38,528 nucleotides of DNA, taken from the NCBI GenBank assembly GCA_027486765.1, contig JAIXOO010000398.1, positions 1-38,528 on the forward strand, given 5' to 3'. The translations under genes were made by a program, and so were the position numbers. Shown piece by piece: positions 7,101 to 16,500 of the stretch. The notes below the pieces were generated by a model that was given only the letters and a program-made list of their open reading frames with translations, was not told the DNA's origin and did not search any database. Within the stretch, counting starts at the first letter, position 1, and the number at the start of each line of letters is the position of its first letter. The DNA is from Saprospiraceae bacterium. GTDB lineage: Bacteria; Bacteroidota; Bacteroidia; Chitinophagales; Saprospiraceae.

Positions 7101-8903
7101 GGCAATGGCCGCGTCGGCAAAACCAGTGTACTCAAAGCCCTCTTCCAGATCGAGGCCTTCAATCCCCAGGAAGACTCCACCCATGGCATCCAGCTCTTTA
7201 CCACGGCGCTGCCTTTGCCCCAAAAGCCAGAGCCTGCTAAGCTCAAATTATGGGACTTCGGCGGGCAGGAGCTCTACCACGCAACCCACCGCATATTTAT
7301 GAAGAGCAGGGCTTTGTACCTCCTGGTTTGGGACCCCCATACCGAACAAAAGCCCGGCGAGGACCCCATTACTATTGATGGCCAAACCTACATTTTTCGC
7401 AACTATCCGCTAAGTTATTGGCTGGGCAACATTCGGGCCCTAAGCACCCACGCCAAAATTATTGTGGTTTGTAATAAATCCGACGATGGCCAGGAACGCT
7501 TTCCTGATCAGCTCAGCGCACTTCAGGAAAAATACAAAATCGATTCTTTTATCAGTGTAAGTGCCCGTACTGGGTACGGCCTCAGCACCTTGCACCAGCG
7601 CATTGAATATCTCTTGGAGCAAATGCCCGAAGTCGGCATGCAAATGCCGGTATCCTGGAAACAGGTACAGGATCAACTGGCAGCCATCACCGATCAGCCT
7701 TTCATCCCAATGGAGCAGTACCTGCACATTTGCGCCACTGAGGGGCTCTCTGAAGACTCGGCCATCACGGTCCTGCGTTTTTTGCACCATTCTGGCTTTT
7801 TATTTTGGCATGAGCAATACCTTCAAGATCAAATCATCCTGGATCAAAAATGGGCCTTGGGTGCCATTTACCAGTTACTGGATCGTAATTCCTGGTACAA
7901 ACTCCTCAAAGGCAATGGCCTGCGCAAGCGTAGTGACCTGTCTCTCTGCTGGAAAGAATACACTCCTGCCCAGGTCCAGGTATTTTTAGAAATGATGCAA
8001 AGTTGCGAGCTGGCACTCGAAATCGGGGACGATAAAGAGAAAGACCCCACCTACCTCATCCCCGAGTTTTTGCCCGACCATCCGGCCACTGCCGTAGCTT
8101 ACACCTGGGATGCGGCCACCAGCACGGTCTTCCATTTTCGCTTTCAGCACCACTTTTTCCACGCTGCGCTCATTCAGCGTTTCATTGCGCGTAGCGCCAA
8201 ACTGGCCGAAAGTTACGATCTACTTTGGCGTACTGGCCTCTTGCTCAAGGTGGAGGGCACCATGGCTCGCATCCAGGTCTACCCCGAGGAGGGCCGCATC
8301 GAAATGCAAGTGCGCGGCACCAACTCCGCCGAGCTGATTGAACGCCTCAAAAATGAAATCGCTGGTATTCAAGAAACGGAAGGAGATTCCGGCTTTTTGC
8401 TATCCCTCAGCGGGCAAGAAGAAGAATGGGTAACCTTGGAGCAAATTCAACAGCACCTGAAAAAAGGCAAATCCCACATAGCCTCCACCACAGGGGAAAT
8501 CCTCGAACTTGCCCCTTTCCGCCACTTAATCCATACCCCCAGCCAGGAAGAAGAGGAAGACGAAGCCCTACCGATGGATTTAAAATCCCTGGCCGATCTA
8601 CAATCTGGTGCTCAACTCTTGAAAGCTACCACTGCCTTCAACCTGGCAGAATTCAAATTCACCGCCAAACGCAAAATCATCGAAGGAATAGAAGTTGCAA
8701 TGACTTATCTCTTCGAGCACCTCCAACCCAACTCAGCTGCGCAGGATGAGCTTATTTTACTCCAGGGCCAGTGGAGCAGTTTCAGCCGCAGCAATCGCAT
8801 CGGAACCCTAAACCACGACAACACCCAACTTTCCGAAAACCAAATCCGTGAAAGGATCATGTCGCTCATCAACAGCCTAAAAGAACAAGATTTAAAACCA
8901 TAA
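4197..8903 (+). CDS. LRR-Roco GTPase (Roc-COR) with C-terminal effector-associated-like domain
   Basis: The product has 1568 residues from the ATG at 4197; the open frame reaches 4113, but that part lies over the promoter. Order: a start LRR ('LDLSGLGLTELPDELW'), about 36 LRRs of 22 residues (pattern LSxLVNLTxLxLSxxxIxDIS), then a Ras-like Roc domain. The Roc domain has P-loop GNGRVGKTS at 969-977, G3 WDFGGQE at 1019-1025, G4 NKSD at 1093-1096 and G5 'SARTGYGL'. A COR-like region follows ('LRFLHHSGFLFWHEQYLQDQ'). The last ~50 residues ('ILLQGQWSSFSRSNRIGTL...NQIRERIMSLI') resemble an effector-associated domain of the EAD11 type. Bacterial Roco proteins are GTP-controlled switches, and the LRR-EAD layout suits an NLR-like conflict sensor recruiting a partner. 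LRR DNA is AT-rich, and the GTPase part is GC-rich from about 6900. It is followed 10 nt later by a membrane-protein gene. Confidence 0.92.
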   Translation: MAGNTEEALRRIHENKRTKSKILDLSGLGLTELPDELWDCVWVEELGLGHWYSWNEEKQDWAWYYNDGKIANRLTNLPSTLSNFTKLTRLLLDYKQLRDISVLSSLVNLTKLSLLGSGIKDISDLNTLVNLTNLDLSYTQISDISTLSTLVNLTNLSLSGSGIKDIGALSTLVNLTNLSLSGSGIKDIGALSTLVNLTNLSLSGSGIKDIGALSTLVNLTNLSLSGSGIKDIGALSSLVNLTNLNLSHTQISDISALSSLSRLNRVELELDQVVDISILKNFAYLDHLALISDSSHHYSPHIHNKRSFRLISKQIDDISVLSNLVNLSTLELHTNDLRDISTLSSLVNLTDLSLSGSGINDISALSNLVNLTKLTLSGSEINDISALSNLVNLTNLTLSDSEINDISALSNLVSLTNLTLSGSEIKDISTLSGLVNLTTLSLWNNAISDISALSTLVNLTDLSLSGSGIKDVSTLSNLVNLTDLSLSGSGIKDISALSNLVNLANFTLGGTQVSDISSLSNLNHLNRVELKLDQVVDISILKNYTYLDHLALISVLNHHLPHDPHRRSFMLIAKQIDDISVLSNLVNLSTLELHTNHLRDISPLRSLVNLNKLSLEGSEFNDIAGLSSLLNLTNLTLADAQISDISELGSLVNLTNLYLRGEQLRDINPLSSLVNLTELTLAGAQISDISVLGSLINLTKLNLSGEQLMDINPLSSLVNLTELTLSGAQISDISVLGNLINLTKLYLSGEQLSNISPLNSLVNLANLDLGGTSVSDISALSSLVNLIYLNLSETNVIDISHLKSLVNLAILDLSYTSVSDISALSSLVNLVNLDLSETNVIDINSLSGLINLADLILSKTNVIDINPLGHLVNLADLILIKTKLSDISILNSLKKLTTLNLSESAVPYFPFEILFLPKLENLDLQNTHCLNLPPELTHEDNALPDLRNYYAELQKNAYTAYDAKLITVGNGRVGKTSVLKALFQIEAFNPQEDSTHGIQLFTTALPLPQKPEPAKLKLWDFGGQELYHATHRIFMKSRALYLLVWDPHTEQKPGEDPITIDGQTYIFRNYPLSYWLGNIRALSTHAKIIVVCNKSDDGQERFPDQLSALQEKYKIDSFISVSARTGYGLSTLHQRIEYLLEQMPEVGMQMPVSWKQVQDQLAAITDQPFIPMEQYLHICATEGLSEDSAITVLRFLHHSGFLFWHEQYLQDQIILDQKWALGAIYQLLDRNSWYKLLKGNGLRKRSDLSLCWKEYTPAQVQVFLEMMQSCELALEIGDDKEKDPTYLIPEFLPDHPATAVAYTWDAATSTVFHFRFQHHFFHAALIQRFIARSAKLAESYDLLWRTGLLLKVEGTMARIQVYPEEGRIEMQVRGTNSAELIERLKNEIAGIQETEGDSGFLLSLSGQEEEWVTLEQIQQHLKKGKSHIASTTGEILELAPFRHLIHTPSQEEEEDEALPMDLKSLADLQSGAQLLKATTAFNLAEFKFTAKRKIIEGIEVAMTYLFEHLQPNSAAQDELILLQGQWSSFSRSNRIGTLNHDNTQLSENQIRERIMSLINSLKEQDLKP
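4623..4952 (+). repeat. Tandem 66-bp repeats encoding identical LRRs
   Basis: Five 66-bp units start at 4623, 4689, 4755, 4821 and 4887. The three central units differ from one another at only two to four bases and encode the same 22-residue LRR. This points to recent duplication by slippage or unequal recombination, so the LRR number probably varies between strains. Assembly errors are also possible here. Confidence 0.9.
4965..6001 (+). repeat. 786-bp-spaced super-repeat within the LRR array
   Basis: A block of about 250 bp at 4965-5218 recurs at 5751-6001. It encodes LNRVELxLDQVVDISILKN, a non-LRR island of about 20 extra residues rich in histidine (HHYSPHIH in the first copy, HHLPHDPH in the second), then SKQIDDIS/AKQIDDIS and a standard LRR. 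The array therefore grew by duplicating a large module as well as by single-LRR duplications. Confidence 0.8.
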
Positions 8904-8913
8904 TTCAACTCCT

Positions 8914-9498
8914 ATGGAAAACCAAGCCTCCCAATGGGAACTCTACAAACTCCTCAAAGAAGAATACAAACACTACCTCGATCATGCCGAAAACCTCTGG
9001 CGCACAAAATTCATCGCCATTGGTGCCTTCATTTCTCTCGCCATCCTCAATGAAAAACTCATTGAAATCCTCAAAACCCAACCGGACAAAGCCAATGAAG
9101 TAACCGCGCTGGGCATCCTGATCATCCCTATGTTGGCTTTTGTCATTGACCTCAAAATCCTGGAGACCGGATTCCACTTGAAAAACATCTCCACCTACAT
9201 CGAAAAACATTTCAGTGAATTAAGCCTTGCCCAAGGTTGGGAGCGTGAAAACTGGGGCAATAACCGCATTACCCTCTTCCGCAAATGGATTACCCTTTTC
9301 CTTAGCGTTGGTATCAGTTTGATCATCCTCAATTTTTGCTTGATCATCGTCAGCACCTACATCCAAACCTCCTGGGCTACCTTCTGCACCTGGCTTAGTA
9401 TAATAATGAACATTTGCATGCTGGCACTGGCAGTATTTGTGAGCAGAAACCTCTACCCTTCCAGCAAACATTCCAGTCTTCAAAAACCTAAAGCTTAA
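8914..9498 (+). CDS. Four-helix membrane protein next to Roco sensor
   Basis: The 194-residue product starts at the ATG at 8914, 10 nt after the Roco stop, so the two genes are almost certainly co-transcribed. Four hydrophobic segments are visible: about residues 31-50 ('FIAIGAFISLAIL'), 67-87 ('ALGILIIPMLAFVIDL'), 125-150 ('LFLSVGISLIILNFCLIIV') and 153-177 ('IIMNICMLALAVFV'). An amphipathic charged N-terminus ('LYKLLKEEYKHYLDHAENLW') precedes the first. No signal peptide or known enzymatic motif is seen. In NLR-like and STAND-type systems small membrane proteins often serve as membrane-damaging effectors. That role is an inference from position; the family itself is not recognised. Confidence 0.8.
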   Translation: MENQASQWELYKLLKEEYKHYLDHAENLWRTKFIAIGAFISLAILNEKLIEILKTQPDKANEVTALGILIIPMLAFVIDLKILETGFHLKNISTYIEKHFSELSLAQGWERENWGNNRITLFRKWITLFLSVGISLIILNFCLIIVSTYIQTSWATFCTWLSIIMNICMLALAVFVSRNLYPSSKHSSLQKPKA

Positions 9499-9534
9499 AG
9501 CCCCCGCTTTACCCTTTCAAAGTTTATTTTTTTA

Positions 9535-9545
9535 CCCTATCTTAC
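9535..9545 (+). promoter_or_regulatory. Probable -7 box upstream of the Trypco1 gene
   Basis: CCCTATCTT at 9535-9543, about 20 nt before the ATG at 9563, is a variant of TAnnTTTG. A TTTC at 9515-9518 sits 19 nt upstream, where a -33 element would be expected. The same CCCTATCTT box precedes the genes at 13589 and 17111. Confidence 0.4.
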
Positions 9546-9562
9546 CTCCAAAACCACAACCC

Positions 9563-9892
9563 ATGCAAGACAACCCTGAACCCACCACCCAAAAAGTAGA
9601 ACTCTCCGACGGCACCATCATCCTCATGGAAGTCAACGGCGTTGATGAAGACGGCCCCGTATCCGTCCAAGGCCTCACCATAGCCGCCAAAAAAACCTTC
9701 GCGGTCGTATCCAGCCTGGCCCAGGACATCAAAGAAACCCTCATCAACGCCAAGCCCGACAAAGCCACCGTGGAATTCTCCATCGAACTCGAAAAAAAAG
9801 ACGGCGACATCCTGTCCAAAATCTGCAACTTCAGCGGCAAAGGAGGCATCAAATTCACCCTCGAATGGGACTTTAGCAAGGAGAAAAAATAG
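9563..9892 (+). CDS. Trypco1 (trypsin-co-occurring domain 1, CU044_2847-like) protein
   Basis: The 109-residue protein has the typical Trypco1 layout: a first strand around 'VELSDGTIILMEVNG', a central helix 'FAVVSSLAQDIKETLINA', then 'ATVEFSIELEKKDGDIL' and a final 'IKFTLEWDF' strand. The family is defined by genomic association with trypsin-like peptidases coupled to STAND NTPases in bacterial conflict systems, and exactly such a protein starts 3 nt after this stop. Its biochemical role is not established; it may regulate or be cut by the protease. No signal peptide is present. The second STAND paralogue has no Trypco1 gene of its own, so this protein may serve both. Confidence 0.85.
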   Translation: MQDNPEPTTQKVELSDGTIILMEVNGVDEDGPVSVQGLTIAAKKTFAVVSSLAQDIKETLINAKPDKATVEFSIELEKKDGDILSKICNFSGKGGIKFTLEWDFSKEKK

Positions 9893-9895
9893 CCC

Positions 9896-12800
9896 ATGCC
9901 CACCCCAATCCTCGAACGTGTCCCGCTCAAGCAACTGCTGCAAAGCTGTACGGTCAAACTTTTGAGCAGCCCCACTGGCAGGTTCCTCGGCACTGGCTTC
10001 TTTGTCACCCCCGACAAAATCGCCACCTGCCACCATGTCTTTTTTGCCCAGGACAAAGCCATCACCCCTCAATTTAGCATTGAAGGATACCCCGATATAT
10101 TCATCTTGGAGGGCCATACCCAACACCACCCCGGCCTCGACCTGCTGGTGATTCACCTAGATGCTCCGCTCAATAAGCATTGCATCAACCTCGAACCCAG
10201 TTCTAGCAAGGAAGGTGACCGACTCTGGGCATGGACATTCAACACCAAATACGCGGAAGGTGGTGATTTGGTACCTATTCTACGCGGAGCAGTCCAACAC
10301 CAGGGCCACTCTATCCTGCGCATCATGCGCGATATTGTGGAAGAAGGCAGCAGTGGTACCCCAGTCCTCAACATCGATACAGGTCACCTGCTAGGTGTCG
10401 TCTACTGGAAGCGCGATGACTCAGCCCTCATCATCCCCGCCCAGTACTTTCAGCAACACTTCTCCGACCTCTACACCGAAAACCAAAACCACCACCAACA
10501 TACCACCTACTGGGCCGAAGCCCAACGCCACAGCCGCCCCCAGCGCACCAAACGCCTGACCCTCATCCCGCCCATCGATAACCGGGATGTCATCGGCCGC
10601 GCCGACGACTTGGCTACCCTCCGCCAACGCCTGTTGGACAGCCACAAAGTCCTGCTCATGAACGGCATCGGCGGCATCGGCAAAACCACCCTGGCCAAAT
10701 TGTACCTCAACAATTATGCCGAGGAATACGACCGCTTGCTTTGGCTTGAGCAAAAAAGCAATCTGATTCAGGACATTGTCACCAATACACTCCTGCTTCA
10801 AAGCCTGGGTATGGAGCAGTTTAGTGGTATGCCTGCTCAAGACATTTTCAAGCAGGCTATGCTACGCCTGCAAAATTTTAATGATGGCGTCAATCTGCTG
10901 ATAGTAGACAACGCCACCCAGTCCATCCGCGAGCTGAAAGACAGCCTGCCGCATGGCCCTCACTGGCATGTATTGCTCACTTCTCGCGAACAGGTGAGCA
11001 CTACTTTCGAGTTGATGGAGCTGGGCATCCTCTCCCTTACTGCCGCCAAAGAGCTATTCCGTCTGCATTGCAGTAAACTCCAGGAGGAAAGTGCCCTGGA
11101 TAGCTTTTTGGCTCAACTCCAATACCATACCCTGAGCATTGAGCTATTTGCCAAGATTCTAGATGCGCACTGGGAATTAGATAATGTTGTAGAACTGAGC
11201 GCGTACTTGACCAAAAGACAAATTGATGAGGAGCGACTGCAAATAGTGGTGGAACTTGAGCATGCCAGGGGTGAAACCCAGCTCTATCGTCATCTACTGA
11301 GTGCTTTCGATTTGTCTGGTATCGCCTCACGCCCGGAATTGCTGCTGATCTTGCAACGTATGGCGGCTTTGCCTCCATCGACGGAGGGCTACCTGCTTAA
11401 TGACCTGATTGAATGGTTTGGTATGGAAAACGAAGCCACGGCTTTTGTCAATAACCTGTTGGAGTTATTCAAATTGGGTTGGTTGAGCCAGGGGCAGAAA
11501 AATCATTTTGGGCTGCATCGTTTGATTGGGTTGATCGTTACTAAAGTGTATCCTGCCGTTTTTGAAAAGTTTACGCCGTTGATACAGGTGTTTACAGATA
11601 AACTTGCAATCGATCAAATCAAAGACAACCCTATCCACAAATTCCGTTGGCTCCCTTTTGGTCAGGCTTTATTGGCAGTACTTGGGGACATAGAATATGA
11701 AAAAATAATCTTGCTAGTAAATAACTTGGCAATAATCTTACGAGCAACAGGTGACTATCTTGGAGCGCGGCTACTTCTGGAAAGAGTTATTAATTCATCT
11801 GAAAAAAAATATGGTGAAGATCACCCTAATCTAGAGTCAATATATGCTAATCTAGGTATAATTCTTAATGACTTAGGAGATTTTGATGAAGGACGGATAC
11901 TGCTAGAAAAAGCTATTCGCATAACTGAAAAAAATAATAATGGGGATGATACCAAATTGGTGGAGAACTATCACAATCTATCAATTATACTCCAGTCTCT
12001 AGGAGATTATGCAGGAGCACAGAGTTTGCTGGAAAAAATTGTTCGCATAGCCGAAAAAAATTACGGTGTAGATCATCCTAATACTGTAGCGATTTACTAC
12101 AATTTGGGCTGCGTCTTATATGCTTTAGGGAACTATCATATGACAAAGATTTTGCTTGAAAAAGTGGTTCGCTTGAACGAAGAAAATTTCGGTTCAGAAC
12201 ACCCGACAACAATAAATAGTTTCAACAATTTGGGAGCGGCACTCCGGGCATTAGGAGATTATTCTGGCGCTCGGGACTTGCTGGCAAAATCAGTATCTTT
12301 TAATGAAAAGAATTATGGACCGGATCATTCTAGTACAGGGAATAGTTACACCAATCTAGGTTTAGTTCTTGAGGCCTTAGGAGACTATGAAGGGGCGCGG
12401 GAATTATTGGAAAAAGCAGTGCATTCTTTTGAAGCAAGTTTTGGCTCAGGTCACCCCTCTACTGCAAACAGTTACTCTAATCTAGGCTTAGTACTCCAAT
12501 CCTTAGGGGACTATAAGGGAGCACGAGACTTATTGGAAAAAGCTGTTCTTTCAGACGAAAGTAATTTCGGTGTAAACCATCCCTCCACTGCACGAAGTTA
12601 CACTAACTTAGGCTTATTATTTAAAAACATAGGTAACTATAATGGCGCTCGGACCTTATTGGAAAATGCAGTTCGTTCTAATGAAGAAAATTTAGGTTCG
12701 GATCATCCCTCTACAATAACTGGTTACTCTACTCTCGCCTTATTATTCTATGAATTAGGAGACTATAATGTGGCAAGAGATTTATTAGAGAAAACGGTTC

Positions 12801-13528
12801 GTTTGAATGAGAAAAATTTAGGGGAGGATCATAATACCACAGTGTCAAGTTACTCCAACTTGGCTATGGTTTTGCGAAGCATTGGTGATTATGGTGGCGC
12901 CCGAGCCTTGCTAGAAAAGGCGAGTTTATCAATTGAAAAGATTTTTGGGTTGGACCACCCTAAAACAATGACTATTTACGCTGAACTCGGAATAATCCTA
13001 GCTGAACAAGGGGACTACATTGGGGGGCGGAATTTGCTAGAAAAAGCAGTTCATTATTTTGAGCAAAATTTCGGAGAGAATCATCCCAAAACTGCGGAGA
13101 GTTATTCCAACCTAGGAGCTCTACTTCAGAATTTAGGGGATTTTGGAGAAGCCCGACTTTTTATGGAAAAAGCGATTAGTTACTATGAACAGAATTTCGA
13201 GTTGAATCATCCAACTACAGCAATGTGTTACTCCAACCTTTCCGAGATTCTTAGAGAACTGGGTGATTACGAAGCCTCGTACATTTTACTGGAAAAAGCA
13301 GTCCTAGCCTTTGAGAAAAACCTCGGTGAGGATCATTACACAACAGCGAGTGCTTACTTTAACCTGGGAATTATTCTTGCGATTCTTGGGCAGTACCAGA
13401 AATCAGGACTTGTCCTTACCAAAGCCTATGCCGTTTTTAACACCCAGCTAGGTCCAGATCACCCCAATACTCAATCAGTGGCATCCTTTCTCCAACAGCT
13501 AGATGACCTTGAACAAAACCCAGACTAA
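9896..13528 (+). CDS. STAND protein: trypsin-like protease, NB-ARC-like NTPase, 14 TPRs (copy A)
   Basis: The product has 1210 residues. Residues 1-190 are a cytosolic chymotrypsin-fold protease: catalytic His47 in 'TCHHV', Asp82 in 'GLDLLVI' and Ser153 in 'GSSGTPV'. Residues ~225-500 are a STAND NTPase with Walker A GIGGIGKTT (257-265), Walker B 'LLIVDN' (Asp338) and 'LLTSREQV' at 361. Residues ~604-1195 hold 14 TPRs with a strict 42-residue period (NLGxxLxxLGDYxxARxLLEKAVxxxExxxGxDHPxT), of the kinesin-light-chain/TPR_12 kind. The expected mechanism is that the TPRs sense a ligand, the NTPase oligomerises and the protease is switched on. It is co-transcribed with Trypco1 (3-nt gap). DNA turns AT-rich where the TPRs begin (about 11650). 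The substrate is unknown. Confidence 0.92.
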   Translation: MPTPILERVPLKQLLQSCTVKLLSSPTGRFLGTGFFVTPDKIATCHHVFFAQDKAITPQFSIEGYPDIFILEGHTQHHPGLDLLVIHLDAPLNKHCINLEPSSSKEGDRLWAWTFNTKYAEGGDLVPILRGAVQHQGHSILRIMRDIVEEGSSGTPVLNIDTGHLLGVVYWKRDDSALIIPAQYFQQHFSDLYTENQNHHQHTTYWAEAQRHSRPQRTKRLTLIPPIDNRDVIGRADDLATLRQRLLDSHKVLLMNGIGGIGKTTLAKLYLNNYAEEYDRLLWLEQKSNLIQDIVTNTLLLQSLGMEQFSGMPAQDIFKQAMLRLQNFNDGVNLLIVDNATQSIRELKDSLPHGPHWHVLLTSREQVSTTFELMELGILSLTAAKELFRLHCSKLQEESALDSFLAQLQYHTLSIELFAKILDAHWELDNVVELSAYLTKRQIDEERLQIVVELEHARGETQLYRHLLSAFDLSGIASRPELLLILQRMAALPPSTEGYLLNDLIEWFGMENEATAFVNNLLELFKLGWLSQGQKNHFGLHRLIGLIVTKVYPAVFEKFTPLIQVFTDKLAIDQIKDNPIHKFRWLPFGQALLAVLGDIEYEKIILLVNNLAIILRATGDYLGARLLLERVINSSEKKYGEDHPNLESIYANLGIILNDLGDFDEGRILLEKAIRITEKNNNGDDTKLVENYHNLSIILQSLGDYAGAQSLLEKIVRIAEKNYGVDHPNTVAIYYNLGCVLYALGNYHMTKILLEKVVRLNEENFGSEHPTTINSFNNLGAALRALGDYSGARDLLAKSVSFNEKNYGPDHSSTGNSYTNLGLVLEALGDYEGARELLEKAVHSFEASFGSGHPSTANSYSNLGLVLQSLGDYKGARDLLEKAVLSDESNFGVNHPSTARSYTNLGLLFKNIGNYNGARTLLENAVRSNEENLGSDHPSTITGYSTLALLFYELGDYNVARDLLEKTVRLNEKNLGEDHNTTVSSYSNLAMVLRSIGDYGGARALLEKASLSIEKIFGLDHPKTMTIYAELGIILAEQGDYIGGRNLLEKAVHYFEQNFGENHPKTAESYSNLGALLQNLGDFGEARLFMEKAISYYEQNFELNHPTTAMCYSNLSEILRELGDYEASYILLEKAVLAFEKNLGEDHYTTASAYFNLGIILAILGQYQKSGLVLTKAYAVFNTQLGPDHPNTQSVASFLQQLDDLEQNPD

Positions 13529-13558
13529 TTCCATATCTCCCCAGCGTTTCCCAAAAAT

Positions 13559-13567
13559 CCCTATCTT
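13559..13567 (+). promoter_or_regulatory. Possible -7 box upstream of STAND copy B
   Basis: CCCTATCTT, identical to the boxes before 9563 and 17111, lies 21 nt before the ATG at 13589. No clear -33 element is seen. Copy B may thus have its own promoter instead of depending only on read-through from copy A. Confidence 0.35.
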
Positions 13568-13588
13568 GACTTTGAAAAACCCAAACCC

Positions 13589-16500
13589 ATGCCCACCCCA
13601 CTCCTAACCCGCCACCCCCTCAAGCACCTGCTCGAGCGCAGCACGGTCAAGCTCTTGAGCCACCCTGGCGGCACTTTCCTGGGCACTGGCTTCTTTGTCA
13701 CCCCAGACAAAATCGCCACCTGCCACCACGTATTTTTTACCAATAACAAAGTCATCACCCCCCAGTTCAGTATTGAAGGATACCCCGATATATTCACCTT
13801 GGAAGGCCACACCCAACACCACCCCGGCCTCGACCTGCTGGTGATCCAGCTCGGCAGCTCCCTCTCCCAGCACTGCATCAACCTAGAGTCCACCTCCAAC
13901 CTGGAAGGTGCCCGCCTCTGGGGTTGGTCGTACAATATAAAATACCCTGACGGTGGCGGTATCATTCCTATTCTCCAAGATGTAGCAAAATTTGAGACTT
14001 GGGAGGTCTTTCGTGTATCCCGAGACATCATCACAAATGGAAGCAGTGGCACCCCAGTCTTGAATCTTGAAACTGGAAAATTCCTTGGAGTTACTTATTA
14101 TAGGCTAGAAGACTCAGCCCTCATCATCCCCGCCCAGTACTTCCAGCAACACTTCCCCGACCTCTACACCGAAAACCAAAACCACCACCAACATACCACC
14201 TACTGGGCCGAAGCCCAACAACACAGCCGCCCCCAGCGCACCAAACGCCTGACCCTCATCCCACCCATCGACAACCGGGATGTCATTGGCCGCGCCGACG
14301 ACCTGGCCACCCTGCGCCAACGCCTGCAAGACAGCCACAAAGTCTTGCTCATGAACGGCATCGGCGGCATCGGCAAAACCACCCTGGCCAAATTGTACCT
14401 CAACAACTACGCCGAGGAATACGAGCACCTGCTTTGGCTCGAACAAACCGAAGATCTCATCCAAACTATCACCACCAATACCGCCCTGCTGCGCAGCCTG
14501 AACTTGGAGCAACTCACGGGGCTCAGCCCCCAGGAAATGTTCCAACAGGTGATGCTGAGCCTGCAAAACTTCAACGAGGGCCTCAACCTGCTGGTGATCG
14601 ACAACGTCACACATACACTCCAACCGTACAAAGATAGCCTGCCCCACGGCCCTCACTGGAACGTCTTGCTCACTTCCCGCGAGCAAGTGAGTTCTTCCTT
14701 TGAGCTGCTGGAACTGGGCACCCTTGAACCTGCCGCCGCTCTGGAGCTGTTCCGCCGCCATTGCCACAAACCGCAGGACGAGGCCACCCTCCTGACTTTT
14801 TTGGCCCAGCTGCAATACCACACCCTCAGCATTGAGCTGTTTGCTAAAATTTTGGACAGCCACTGGCAACTGGATAGCGTAGCCGAATTGAGCGACTACC
14901 TCCGCCACAATCAAATCGACGAGGACATCCTGCAAACGGTCATCGAACTGGAACACGCCAAAGGAGAAACCCAACTATACCGCCACCTGCTGCGTGCCTT
15001 TGATCTGTCTGGCCTGAGTACCCACCCAGAATTGATCCTGATTTTGCAACGGATGGCCGCTTTGCCGCCTTCGGCGGAGGGGTATGCCGTGAAAGATTTG
15101 GTTGAATGGTTTGGAGTCGATAATGAGGCTAATTTTTTTGTTAAAAACCTCCATGAACTGTTTAAATTAGGTTTATTGAGCCAGTCTATGGAAAAGGCCT
15201 TTAGCCTGAATCGTATGATTGCGCTGCTTGTAGTAAAAAAATATACAATTGATTTTGAAACACTTAAGCCTCTGATTGAAACCCTCGCTGATAAACTAAG
15301 TTTTGATGAAGCCCAAGATAATCCTATTATGCAACTGCAGTGGATACCATATGGGTATTCGTTGTTAAATTTTTTGGACGACCTGGATTGGGACGAAAAA
15401 AGCTCCTTGCTAAATGACTTAGCTTTAGCCATTAAGTTCTCAGGGGATTACGATACTGCTAGAGAATTACTTGAAAAAGCATTAGCTATTGACGAAATTC
15501 GTTTGGGAGGTGACCACTCTGATACAATTACGATGTTCATAAACTTGGCTTCTGTATTACATGATTTGGGGGATTATTTAAATGAGCAACAACTTTTAGA
15601 AAGAGCATTAGCTACGAATATTAAACATTTTGGACCAGGTCATAAAGGTGAAGCCAACATTTATTCTACTATGGGAAGTTTGAGTAGAGAGTTAGGGCAA
15701 TTTGAGAAGGCTCAAGTACTCCTTGAGAAGGCAGTTAATCTGCACGAAAAATATTTTGGCGATGACCATCCTTATACAACAGAATGTTATTCTAGACTTG
15801 CTTTGGTGCTTCGAGAGCTAGGAGATTTCAAAAATTCAAAAATTTTACTTGAAAAGTCACTAAATTCTGAGGAAAAACATTTTGGTAATGACCACCCCAG
15901 AATGATCTGGCGTTATTCAAATCTGGCTTTACTTCATAATGACTTTGGGGATCCTAAGGCGGCAGCAACATTATTGGAAAAATCAGTTTATTTGTCTGAA
16001 AAGTATTTAGGCCCTTATCATCCATATACTTTAAGGAGTTGTTTGAATTTAGCATTAGCCCTTTTAGAATTGGGTGAGTCTACTGAAGCATATAAGATGC
16101 TAGAAAAAGTAGTGCCTTTAGTTGAAAATCACTATGGACTAAGTCATCCAGAAACAGCAAACGCTTATGCCAACTTAGGTGATGTTCATATGGATTTAGG
16201 AAACTATCTAAAAGCAAAAGTATTAATGGAAAAAGCAGTAAGCATAGATGAGAAGAATTTTGGATCCGATCACCCCACAACTGCCAAGAGTTATTCTGGC
16301 TTGGCTAAAGTTCATTTGAAACTTGGGGATTATAAGAAAGCTAAAGAGTTATCTGAAAAAGTTGTTTTATCTAATGAGCAGAATTATGGTTTGAATCATC
16401 CTAACACTGGAAAAAGTTACACAGATCTAGCCATTGCACTTCAGGAGTTGGGCGATTATACGGGAGCACTTAAATTAATGGAAAAAGTGGTATTAATTGA

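Noticed and set aside
14114-14974. Minus-strand open frame of 286 codons inside STAND copy B, with a smaller equivalent in copy A
   Set aside because: Appears in both paralogues only because their plus-strand DNA is conserved; lies over protease and NTPase motifs.
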